Shown here in pieces: positions 17,025 to 25,012 of a DNA stretch of 64,000 nucleotides. Source of the stretch: Comamonadaceae bacterium (lineage in GTDB: Bacteria > Pseudomonadota > Gammaproteobacteria > Burkholderiales > Burkholderiaceae_C); assembly GCA_027490925.1 (NCBI GenBank), contig JAIXXF010000034.1, forward strand, positions 97,336 through 161,335, read 5' to 3'. The notes beneath the pieces are model-generated. The model searched no databases, was not told where the DNA came from, and was given only the letters and a program-made list of their open reading frames with translations. The position numbers were made by a program, and so were the translations under genes. Within the stretch, counting starts at the first letter, position 1. Each line of letters opens with the position of its first letter.

Positions 17025-17726
17025 ATGACCGACTTTTTTCGCAACACCAAACCCAGGGTGGCTTTGTTCGACCTGGACCACACGCTGCTGCCGCTCGATT
17101 CCGACCACGCCTGGGGAGAGTTCACCATCGCGCTGGGTTGGACAGACCCCGTGGCCTTCAAAGCGGGTAACGACAGTTTTTATGCCCAATACCAAGCCGG
17201 CACTTTGAACGTGCATGACTATGTTCGCTTCGCGACCGAGGCGGCGCGTCGCCAAGGTCCCGACCGCGTTCGGCAGGCCCAGGTGGACTTCATGCGGCAG
17301 GTGATTCATCCAGCCATCCGGCCGGCCGCGCGGTCGCTCTTGCGGCAGCACCAAGATGCGGGCGATGCAGTGGCCATCGTCACCGCCACCAACGAACTCG
17401 TCACCCGTCCCATCGCCCAGGCCCTGGGGGTGACCGATCTGATCGCGGTCAATCTGGTTCGCCAGCCAGGGCCAGCGGGGGAGCCGTGGATCACTGGCGA
17501 TATCGATGGCGTGCCCTCGTTCCGTGAAGGCAAGGTCCAGCGGGTGAGCGAATGGTTGGCGGCCCGCGGATGGGACTGGGACGCGGTTGACGCCACTTTT
17601 TATTCCGATTCAATGAACGACCTGCCGCTGCTGGAGCGGGTCCAGCGTCCCGTGGCGACCAATCCCGACCCGCGGTTGCGAGCCCTGGCCCAGGCGCGTG
17701 GGTGGCCGGTACTGGACCTGTTCTAA
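17025..17726 (+). CDS. HAD-IB family phosphatase
   Basis: The 233-residue product has HAD motif I FDLDHTLLPLDSD, motif II ATN in VAIVTATNELV, and motif IV FYSDSMNDLPLLE. This is the HAD-IB (SerB-like) subfamily, often annotated as a phosphoserine-phosphatase-like or histidinol-phosphatase-like hydrolase. The substrate is not deducible. It follows hda by 10 nt and precedes pcnB by 60 nt, so a shared message is likely. Confidence 0.88.
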   Translation: MTDFFRNTKPRVALFDLDHTLLPLDSDHAWGEFTIALGWTDPVAFKAGNDSFYAQYQAGTLNVHDYVRFATEAARRQGPDRVRQAQVDFMRQVIHPAIRPAARSLLRQHQDAGDAVAIVTATNELVTRPIAQALGVTDLIAVNLVRQPGPAGEPWITGDIDGVPSFREGKVQRVSEWLAARGWDWDAVDATFYSDSMNDLPLLERVQRPVATNPDPRLRALAQARGWPVLDLF

Positions 17727-17786
17727 TCCCCACCAACGGCGAAGACTGGCGTGCGCCAGCGCACCCATGTCCAGCAAAGTAACTGC

Positions 17787-19373
17787 ATGATCAAAACATT
17801 CATCGACAAGCTGTTCGGCAAAGGCGCTGAATCGGCAACTGGCGTCCGGGCCCGGAGAAACCGGTTCGGCCAGCGCCAGGAAGTTCCGGCCAGTGTCCAC
17901 GGCATTGATCCCAAGTTGGTGGACGAGCGGGCCCTCAACGTGGTCGGTACGCTTCAGAATGCCGGCTACGAGGCCTACATCGTGGGCGGCGCGGTGCGCG
18001 ACCTGCTGGTTGGTTTGCGCCCCAAAGACTTTGACGTGGCGACCAACGCCACGCCCGAGCAGGTCAAGGCCCTGTTCCGCCGTGCGTTCATCATCGGCCG
18101 GCGCTTCCGCATCGTGCACGTGGTTTACGGGCGCGGCCGTGAGCACGAGGTGATCGAGGTGTCCACCTTTCGTGCCTACCTGGACAGCGCTGCTGCCGAG
18201 CAAGTGGCGGGCAACGAGCGCACCAGCAAAGGCCAGCTCGCAGGCATGACGCACGCGGTCGACGCGTCGGGTCGGGTGCTTCGCGACAACGTGTGGGGGC
18301 CGCAAGAAGAAGATGCCGCCCGGCGCGACTTCACCTTGAACGCGATGTACTACGACCCCCACACCCAGACGGTGGTCGACTACCACGGTGGAATACAAGA
18401 TGTGAAGAAGCGCGTGATGCGGATGATCGGTGACCCGGCCACCCGCTACCGAGAAGACCCGGTGCGCATCATCCGCGCAGTGCGTTTCGCAGCCAAGCTC
18501 CAACCGCTCGGCTTCAAGCTTGACGCCAAGTCCAGTGAACCACTGGTGAGTTCTCAGGAACTGCTGGCCGATGTGCCCCAGAGCCGTTTGTTTGACGAGA
18601 TGCTCAAGTTGCTGCTCACCGGGCATGCGCTCGCTAGCATTGCGCAACTCAAGGCGTTGGGTCTGGCCCGTGGCATCTATCCGTTGCTGGACGTCGTGGT
18701 GGAACGAGCCGAGCAGCCGCTTGTGAACGCCGCGTTGATGGACACCGATCGGAGGGTGTCAGAGGGTAAGCCGGTGGTCCCCAGCTTTTTGTTGGCCTGC
18801 GTGTTGTGGGCCGACGTCCGTGACGGCTGGAACCAGCGCATGTCTCGCCGCGAGCACCCGTTCGCCGCGCTTCAAGACGCGATCGACGAGGCTTTCGGCG
18901 CGCGCATCGGCGATGTGTCCGGCCGAGGCAAACTGGCCGCTGACATGCGGGAGATTTGGATGATGCAGCCGCGCTTTGACAAGCGTGTGGGAAACACCCC
19001 ATACAGCTTGGTCGAGCAACCACGTTTTCGAGCCGGCTTTGACTTCATGCGGTTGCGAGCGTCCACCGGTGAGATGGATGAAGCCATCGCCGAATGGTGG
19101 GAAACCTTCAGCACGTCCGATGACGCGACCCGCCAAGACCTGATGGACCAGGCTCGTGACGAGCAACAGCGCCGTCCACGGGCGAGACAAGCCACGTCCC
19201 GTGCTTCCGAACCCACGGGTGAAAGCACTGAAGCAAGCGGCGCTCTCACCCACAACGACGGCGAGGGAGCGGCACCGCGCAAGCGGCGCCGCCGTCGCCG
19301 CTCGGGCGGTGCCAACCGGGGTGACGGCAGCACTGGCTCTGCGGGTGTGGCGCCCAACGGTGACGGTCACTGA
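17787..19373 (+). CDS. pcnB: Poly(A) polymerase I
   Basis: The 528-residue product has the class II nucleotidyltransferase core YIVGGAVRDLLVGLRPKDFDVATNATPEQVKALFRR (GG motif and DxD-type aspartates), then the RRDFTLNAMYYDP motif, and a long Arg/Ser-rich basic C-terminus ending in RKRRRRRR. It adds 3' poly(A) tails that promote RNA decay. The length and basic tail separate it from the CCA-adding enzyme. ATG 17787 precedes IKTFIDKLFGK. folK follows 10 nt later, the E. coli order as well. Confidence 0.93.
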   Translation: MIKTFIDKLFGKGAESATGVRARRNRFGQRQEVPASVHGIDPKLVDERALNVVGTLQNAGYEAYIVGGAVRDLLVGLRPKDFDVATNATPEQVKALFRRAFIIGRRFRIVHVVYGRGREHEVIEVSTFRAYLDSAAAEQVAGNERTSKGQLAGMTHAVDASGRVLRDNVWGPQEEDAARRDFTLNAMYYDPHTQTVVDYHGGIQDVKKRVMRMIGDPATRYREDPVRIIRAVRFAAKLQPLGFKLDAKSSEPLVSSQELLADVPQSRLFDEMLKLLLTGHALASIAQLKALGLARGIYPLLDVVVERAEQPLVNAALMDTDRRVSEGKPVVPSFLLACVLWADVRDGWNQRMSRREHPFAALQDAIDEAFGARIGDVSGRGKLAADMREIWMMQPRFDKRVGNTPYSLVEQPRFRAGFDFMRLRASTGEMDEAIAEWWETFSTSDDATRQDLMDQARDEQQRRPRARQATSRASEPTGESTEASGALTHNDGEGAAPRKRRRRRRSGGANRGDGSTGSAGVAPNGDGH

Positions 19374-19383
19374 CACCCGCTTC

Positions 19384-19863
19384 ATGGGCGCCGCGGCGCT
19401 GCGTGACCCCTGCACCGCTTACGTCGCCTTAGGTGCCAATCTGGGCGACGGGCCAACACGGCTTCGCATGGCCGTGAACGCGTTGCGCGATCGCTCAGAC
19501 GTCCAAGTTGTGGCTGAATCCGCCTTCTACCGCACGGCGCCTGTGGACGCCGACGGACCCGACTACACCAACGCGGTGGTCGCACTGACCACTCGGCTCA
19601 TCGCGCCGGCACTGCTGGATCTGCTTCAGGCCATCGAGCAGGCACACGGTCGCGTTCGAAGCCACCGCAACGCCCCGCGCACACTGGATTTGGACCTGCT
19701 GCTTTATGGAGACGCCTGCATCCAGAGCGAGCGGTTGGTGGTTCCGCACCCGCGCATGCACTTGCGCGCCTTTGTGTTGGCCCCGCTTGCAGACGTGGCG
19801 CCGGAACGCGTGCCGGGCAGCGCCTGGGCCCTTGTCCGAAACCAACCCATCACCCGCCTCTGA
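19384..19863 (+). CDS. folK: 2-amino-4-hydroxy-6-hydroxymethyldihydropteridine pyrophosphokinase
   Basis: HPPK transfers pyrophosphate from ATP to the pterin in folate synthesis. The 159-residue product has YVALGANLGD at the start, FYRTAPVDADGPDYTNAVV, and the signature RTLDLDLLLYGD followed by VPHPRMHLRAFVLAPLADVAP. The start ATG 19384 lies 10 nt after pcnB. Confidence 0.95.
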   Translation: MGAAALRDPCTAYVALGANLGDGPTRLRMAVNALRDRSDVQVVAESAFYRTAPVDADGPDYTNAVVALTTRLIAPALLDLLQAIEQAHGRVRSHRNAPRTLDLDLLLYGDACIQSERLVVPHPRMHLRAFVLAPLADVAPERVPGSAWALVRNQPITRL

Positions 19864-19909
19864 GCCTGGGCAATGCCGTGGCGCGCAAAGCCCCGGCGGC
19901 AGTGCCCCG

Positions 19910-21706
19910 TCAGGCCTTCTTGTGGGCGGCCCGCTTGGGCGCAGGTTTGCCCGCCATGCGCGGTTTGTTGGCGTTCGTTGCGCTGGTGCGTTGGCCACTG
20001 CGGGCTGATCTGACCGACTTTTTGGCTGCCGGGTTGCTGGCGCGAGGGCCCGCTTTGCGCGGTGCAGGGGGCAGGAACAGCACCACCGACTGACCCGCTT
20101 TCAGGCTGGCGCTGGTTGCGAGCTTGTTCCATTCGGCGATGTTCGCCACGGTCACTTGATGACGTTTGGCCAAGCTCGCCAGGGTGTCCTTTTTGCCGGC
20201 CTTGGTCACCACGCGGCGCAGGACCACCTCGGGCGCGAGGGCCATCTGCCCGTTGTCGGCCACCTGACTGGGCACATCGGTTCGCACCGTGCTCGGACGG
20301 GTCACCAGCAAAGTGGAGCCAGACTTGATCAGGAAGCGCGGCGGGATCTTGTTCACCTCGCGGAGTTGGGCTTCGCTCATGCCGACGCGTTTGGCGGCGT
20401 CTGCCACTTTCATGGTGCTCGGGGCGGTCCAAGCGGTCCAGCTGGCGGTGTTGCCTGCCTTGTGGGCTTGGAGATTGCGACGAAATACCTCGGCGTTGTC
20501 CCAGGGCAGCAGCACGTGCGGCGTGCCCGACGCGAAGATCACCGGGCGATGTGCCGACGGGTTGAGCGCCTTGAAGTCGGCCAGTGGCACCTGGGCCAAC
20601 TCGGCGGCCAGCTTGACGTCGATGTCCCGTGGCAAGTCCACCTGCTGGAAATAAGGGTGGTTCTCGATCGCTGGCAGGTCGACCTTGAGCGAGTCCGGAT
20701 CGGCCACGATGTTCTTCACCGCCTGCAGCTTGGGCACATATTGCTGGGTTTCCAGCGGCATGGTGAGGTCGGTGTAAGCGGTTCCCAAGCCGGCACGCTT
20801 GTTCTTGGCGATGGCGCGGGACACATTGCCTTCGCCCCAGTTGTAGGCGGCCAGGGCCAGGTGCCAGTCGCCGAACATGCGGTGCAGGCGCTGCAGGTAA
20901 TTCAATGCGGCCCGCGTGGAAGCCAGCACATCGCGCCGGTCGTCCCTGAACACATTCTGTTTCAGCGCGAAGTCGCGCCCAGTGCTGGGAATGAACTGCC
21001 ACATACCGGCCGCTTTGGCGCTGGACACCGCTTGGGGGTTGAACGCGCTCTCAATGAAGGGCAACAGCGCGAGCTCGGTGGGCATGTTGCGCCGCTCGAG
21101 CTCTTCGACCACGTGGAACAGGTATTTGCGCGAGCGGTTGGTCATGCGTTCGATGTAGTCGGGGCGGCTGGCGTACCACTGCTCTTGGCTGCGAACCAGG
21201 TCTCCCTCCAGGTTGGGCAACGCGAAACCACGCCGGATGCGGTGCCACAGGTCCGGTGGTGGTTCGGTCGGTGCGTTGTCAGTGGTCTCAGCGGCGATCA
21301 GTGCCCTGATGGGATCTGAATCGGCGCGCAATGTTGGCGCGGGTTGGCGTGGGTGGGCCGCTGGCGTGGCCAAGCTCGCTGCAGGCGTTTCACCCGGCGC
21401 TGCGGCGGGCGGTTCTGTGGGGGATGGGACAGGCACCGCCGCAGAGAACGGTGAGGGTGAGAGTGAGGATTTTGGCCCGTCGATCTGTGCCACTTCCAAA
21501 TGCGACGCGCTGACAGGCTGGACATTCACCACCACAGGCGGTCGTGCCCTGGGTTGGATGCCAGCTGTGTCATCCGCCAGCGGTCGCGGGCTGGTGAGGC
21601 GGTTGGTCAGCGGTGGCGGTGGATCGACCGGCGGGAAGGGGGTGGCGCAGCCAGTGAGCAGCGTGGCGGCGAAGAGCAGGCCAAAAGCCGGGGCGGGTCT
21701 TTTCAT
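19910..21706 (-). CDS. mltD: Membrane-bound lytic murein transglycosylase D (LysM)
   Basis: The 598-residue lipoprotein has a lipobox LTGC (Cys20), a Pro-rich linker, an SLT domain with catalytic Glu219 in LLPFIESAFNPQAVSSAKAAGMWQFIPSTGRDFAL, then LAAYNWGEGNVSRAI, and two C-terminal LysM-type modules (about residues 410-450 and 500-548), followed by a Lys/Arg-rich tail. It cleaves peptidoglycan to 1,6-anhydro products. ATG at 21704-21706 lies in an ATGA overlap with the gloB stop and gives a clean signal peptide, so it is preferred over an upstream in-frame ATG. Confidence 0.93.
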   Translation of the reverse strand: MKRPAPAFGLLFAATLLTGCATPFPPVDPPPPLTNRLTSPRPLADDTAGIQPRARPPVVVNVQPVSASHLEVAQIDGPKSSLSPSPFSAAVPVPSPTEPPAAAPGETPAASLATPAAHPRQPAPTLRADSDPIRALIAAETTDNAPTEPPPDLWHRIRRGFALPNLEGDLVRSQEQWYASRPDYIERMTNRSRKYLFHVVEELERRNMPTELALLPFIESAFNPQAVSSAKAAGMWQFIPSTGRDFALKQNVFRDDRRDVLASTRAALNYLQRLHRMFGDWHLALAAYNWGEGNVSRAIAKNKRAGLGTAYTDLTMPLETQQYVPKLQAVKNIVADPDSLKVDLPAIENHPYFQQVDLPRDIDVKLAAELAQVPLADFKALNPSAHRPVIFASGTPHVLLPWDNAEVFRRNLQAHKAGNTASWTAWTAPSTMKVADAAKRVGMSEAQLREVNKIPPRFLIKSGSTLLVTRPSTVRTDVPSQVADNGQMALAPEVVLRRVVTKAGKKDTLASLAKRHQVTVANIAEWNKLATSASLKAGQSVVLFLPPAPRKAGPRASNPAAKKSVRSARSGQRTSATNANKPRMAGKPAPKRAAHKKA

Positions 21707-22473
21707 TTGAATTGGTTTTTCCATTCGCGCAACGCAGCGAAATCGTCAACGTCGCTCTGGGCGGCGGGGTCAAAGCGGCGGGCGGCCGCGCTCACAGCAG
21801 ATTGGCGGGTGCGCAGAAACGGGTTGATCTGCCGTTCCAGCGCGATGGTCGATGGCAGGGTAGGGCGCTGGGCGGCCCTGAGCGCCTCGCAGTGCGCACG
21901 GTGGCCGCGGAGCGTGGCGTTGTCGGGCTCCACCGCAACAGCGAACGCCAGATTGGCAAGCGTGTATTCGTGGGTGCAGCAAACGCGGGTATCGCCTGGC
22001 AGGGCAGCCAGTTTGTCCAGCGAGGCCAGCATCTGGGCCGGTGTGCCTTCGAACAGGCGGCCGCAGCCGCCGGAGAACAAGGTGTCTCCGCAAAACAGCA
22101 GAGGTGCACCAGCGGCATCGGCGCAGTAGAAGGCGATGTGCCCAGCGGTGTGGCCTGGGACGTCGATCACCGAAAAAGCCAAGCCCAACGCTTGGAAGTG
22201 GTCGCCTTCGCTCAACCGGACCAAGGGTTCTGGCAGGTTCTCAGAGGCGGGTCCGTAGACCACGGCGCCGAAGCGATTGCGCAGGGCATCTACACCACCG
22301 GTGTGGTCTGCGTGGTGGTGCGTCAGTAGAATCGCCTCCAAACTCAACCGTTCGGAAGCCAACAGTGCCATCACCGGTTGCGCGTCGCCCGGATCGACCA
22401 CCAACGCACGTTGCCCGTCGTGCATCAGCCAGACGTAGTTGTCGGTGAAGACAGGCAGCGGGAGCAGTTTCAT
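21703..22473 (-). CDS. gloB: Hydroxyacylglutathione hydrolase (glyoxalase II)
   Basis: The 256-residue metallo-beta-lactamase-fold enzyme has the metal motif THHHADHTGG (His52, His54, Asp56, His57), GHTAGHIAFY, and a CTHEYTLANLAFA block. It hydrolyses S-lactoylglutathione to lactate and glutathione. The start KLLPLPVFTDNYVWLMHD is the canonical family start. Its ATG and that of the divergent methyltransferase share one CATG, so both promoters must lie inside the opposite gene. gloB-methyltransferase-rnhA is the E. coli order too. Confidence 0.95.
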   Translation of the reverse strand: MKLLPLPVFTDNYVWLMHDGQRALVVDPGDAQPVMALLASERLSLEAILLTHHHADHTGGVDALRNRFGAVVYGPASENLPEPLVRLSEGDHFQALGLAFSVIDVPGHTAGHIAFYCADAAGAPLLFCGDTLFSGGCGRLFEGTPAQMLASLDKLAALPGDTRVCCTHEYTLANLAFAVAVEPDNATLRGHRAHCEALRAAQRPTLPSTIALERQINPFLRTRQSAVSAAARRFDPAAQSDVDDFAALREWKNQFK

Positions 22474-23254
22474 GGGCCACCAAATTATAGGTTTGCACGA
22501 CTGGTTACAGACCCCGCCAGGCCAGTACCTGCTGCGCTGGGAGCAGACCGAGTTGGACCGTACCGTGGCCGATTTTTTCGGCTACCACGCGTTGCAATTG
22601 GGTTTGCCCGAACTGTCGGGTTTGCGCGCCAATCGCATGCCGCACCGTTGGCTGGCGGTCTCAGACGCAACGTCGGGTCGCCCAGGTGCGGCGGTCATCG
22701 TGACCCACCCTTGCGCCCTGCCATTTCCAGAGAACAGCCTGGACCTTGTGCTTTTGCCGCACACCTTGGAATTGAGCCCAGACCCGCACGCTGCGCTGCG
22801 CGAGGTGCACCGCGTTTTGGTGCCAGAAGGCCGTGTGGTGGTGTGCGGACTCAACCCCAACAGCCTGTGGGGTTTGCGGCAGCGCCGTGGACAGGTTTAT
22901 CAGCAACTCGGCTGGGGCCAGCTGTTCATGCCAGAGGCCAAAGACCTGATCGCCCATTGGCGGTTGCGCGACTGGTTGCGCCTGTTGGGCTTTGAGGTTG
23001 AATCGGCCCGTTTCGGCGCCCACCGTCCCGCGCTCAGCAACGCGCTGTGGCTGGAGCGTTTCGCCTGGATGGATGCTGCGGGTGACCGCTGGTGGCCCAT
23101 TTTCGGCGGGGTGTATTTTTTGGTGGCGGCGAAAAAGGTGCATGGTATGCGTCTGTTGAGCGCGCCCTGGAAAACCCGCAAGAGCCTGGCGACCGCACCT
23201 GTCCCGGTGGCCAGCCCCGCCCAACACCACCACAAACAACATGAACCCGATTGA
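22472..23254 (+). CDS. Class I SAM-dependent methyltransferase (YafS-like)
   Basis: The 260-residue product has a methyltransferase-11-type core: [56 protein letters not shown]. The usual glycine motif I is weak (a Gly-poor N-terminal half), as in the YafS family encoded between gloB and rnhA in proteobacteria. The substrate is unknown. ATG 22472 overlaps the gloB start codon in CATG. The 3' end overlaps rnhA by 14 nt. Confidence 0.8.
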   Translation: MGHQIIGLHDWLQTPPGQYLLRWEQTELDRTVADFFGYHALQLGLPELSGLRANRMPHRWLAVSDATSGRPGAAVIVTHPCALPFPENSLDLVLLPHTLELSPDPHAALREVHRVLVPEGRVVVCGLNPNSLWGLRQRRGQVYQQLGWGQLFMPEAKDLIAHWRLRDWLRLLGFEVESARFGAHRPALSNALWLERFAWMDAAGDRWWPIFGGVYFLVAAKKVHGMRLLSAPWKTRKSLATAPVPVASPAQHHHKQHEPD

Positions 23255-23690
23255 CATCTACACCGACGGCGCCTGCAAAGGCAACCCGGGGCCCGGCGGC
23301 TGGGGCGTGCTGCTCAAGTCTGGCGCGACCGAAAAAGAGCTGTTCGGCGGCGAGCCCCTCACCACCAACAACCGCATGGAGCTGCTGGCTGTGATTGAGG
23401 CGCTGAGCGCGCTGAAGCGCCCCTGTCACGTCACCCTGTACCTGGACAGCGAGTACGTGCGCAAGGGCATCACCGAATGGATCAGTGGCTGGAAGGCCCG
23501 GGGCTGGCGCACGGCGGCGAAACAGCCCGTGAAGAACGTCGATCTGTGGCAACGGCTGGACGCGGTGGTCAGTGGGAACGGCCATGTGATTCAGTGGCGA
23601 TGGGTCAAGGGCCACGCGGGTGACCCAGGCAACGAGCGTGCGGACGCGTTGGCCAACCGTGGCGTTGACGCCGTGCTGCGCGGTCGCTGA
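23241..23690 (+). CDS. rnhA: Ribonuclease HI
   Basis: The 149-residue enzyme cleaves RNA in RNA-DNA hybrids. The catalytic set is visible: Asp9 in [17 protein letters not shown], Glu47 in [13 protein letters not shown], Asp69 in [12 protein letters not shown], and Asp135 with His125 in [19 protein letters not shown]. The length equals the family norm. It overlaps the preceding methyltransferase gene by 14 nt. dnaQ, its usual partner in gammaproteobacteria, is absent here. Confidence 0.97.
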   Translation: MNPIDIYTDGACKGNPGPGGWGVLLKSGATEKELFGGEPLTTNNRMELLAVIEALSALKRPCHVTLYLDSEYVRKGITEWISGWKARGWRTAAKQPVKNVDLWQRLDAVVSGNGHVIQWRWVKGHAGDPGNERADALANRGVDAVLRGR

Positions 23691-23790
23691 CGGTCCAACC
23701 CGGTCGGGTGGGTCCCCCGCCCTTGGTGCGGGTCATTGGGGGACTGATAGAGTGGCCGTTTGCGTATCAGAAGAGTTTCTTCGGCAGGCC

Positions 23791-24996
23791 ATGGCATCAA
23801 AACAACTCTATCTTTGGGCGGCAGTGTTGGGTATCTCGGCCGCGTCTGGCGCGGCGTGGTGGTGGCAGGCGAAGCCCCAGGGACCGCAAGCCGTGCAGCC
23901 CGCTGGGGCGCCGCTGACGCCGCCGGCCAAGCCCGCCAGCACGCCCAGGGCAGCCGGGGTGGAGGTCGCCGCCGTCAAGACAACACGATTGCAAGACGAC
24001 GTGCAGGCGGTGGGCACCTTGCGTTCGCGCCAGAACGTGGTGTTGAGGCCCGAGGTGGCGGGGCGCGTGTTGCAGCTGGGCTTCACCGACGGTGCGCGCG
24101 TTCGCAAAGGCCAGATGCTGGTGCAACTGGACGACAGCCTGCCGCGCGCGGAAGTCAGCCAAGCCCAGGCCCAGGTGTCGATCGCCAAAGCCAACCACCA
24201 GCGCAACCAAGAGCTGGTGGCGCAAAACTTTGTCGCTCAACGCGTGTTGGACGAAAGCGCGGCCAACCTCAAGGTGGCGGAGGCCCAGTTGGCACTGGCC
24301 AGCGCGCGCTTGTCGCGCATGCGCATCGTCGCCCCTTTCGATGGGACGGTGGGCATCCGCACCGTGAATGTGGGTGACTTTGTGCGCGACGGCGCCGAAT
24401 TGGTGAACTTGGAGGACATTTCCGCGATGTACGTCGACTTCCGGCTGCCCGAGCGTTTTCAGTCCCAGGTCATGCGTAACCAAATCGCCGAGCTGCAATT
24501 GGACGCCTTGCCTGGCCAACGCTTCCAGGCCCGGGTGGAGGCGATCGACCCCCTGCTGGACGTGAATGGTCGATCGGTTGCGGTGCGCGCGGTGTTGCCC
24601 AACACAGGGCATGGGGGTGGTGCGCCGTTGCGACCCGGCATGTTCGCGCGCGTGACGGTTGTGTTCGCCGTCAGCCAGCGGGCGCTGGTGGTGCCGGAAG
24701 AGGCCATCGTGCCGCAGGCCGGGCGGCAGTTTGTGGTCAAAGTGGTGCCTGGTGCCGAGGCGGGCACTTTGGTGTCCCGACGCCAGGAGGTGCAAATGGG
24801 CATTCGCCGCGAAGGTCAGGTGGAATTGACCGCTGGCGTGTCGGCGGGCGACACGGTGGTGGTCGCTGGGCAGCAGCGATTGCAAACCGATGGGACCCCG
24901 GTCCGTGTGGTGAGTGTGGGGCAGCCCACGCCATCGGGGCAGGCCACACCGGAGGCGACCGGGACACGGTCGGTGTCCGCGCCAACCGCACGCTGA
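23791..24996 (+). CDS. RND efflux periplasmic adaptor subunit
   Basis: The 401-residue membrane-fusion protein has an N-terminal hydrophobic anchor (YLWAAVLGISAASGAAWWW), a lipoyl/barrel-sandwich half GRVLQLGFTDGARVRKGQMLVQLDD, a helical hairpin of alternating Gln/Ala (about residues 120-165), the second lipoyl half APFDGTVGIRTVNVGDFV, and beta-barrel domains. It couples the inner-membrane pump encoded next to an outer-membrane channel, which is not encoded nearby. The following pump gene starts 16 nt after its stop. Confidence 0.9.
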   Translation: MASKQLYLWAAVLGISAASGAAWWWQAKPQGPQAVQPAGAPLTPPAKPASTPRAAGVEVAAVKTTRLQDDVQAVGTLRSRQNVVLRPEVAGRVLQLGFTDGARVRKGQMLVQLDDSLPRAEVSQAQAQVSIAKANHQRNQELVAQNFVAQRVLDESAANLKVAEAQLALASARLSRMRIVAPFDGTVGIRTVNVGDFVRDGAELVNLEDISAMYVDFRLPERFQSQVMRNQIAELQLDALPGQRFQARVEAIDPLLDVNGRSVAVRAVLPNTGHGGGAPLRPGMFARVTVVFAVSQRALVVPEEAIVPQAGRQFVVKVVPGAEAGTLVSRRQEVQMGIRREGQVELTAGVSAGDTVVVAGQQRLQTDGTPVRVVSVGQPTPSGQATPEATGTRSVSAPTAR

Positions 24997-25012
24997 CCAG
25001 CAGGAGGCCCCG

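Noticed and set aside
19156..19383. An N-terminal extension of FolK inside pcnB.
   Set aside because: It is the pcnB tail read in another frame; the family starts near YVALGANLGD just after ATG 19384.
23744..23770. CTGATA/TATCAG inverted repeat before the efflux adaptor gene as an operator.
   Set aside because: Arms are only 6 bp and 15 bp apart; this could easily occur by chance and no regulator gene is adjacent.
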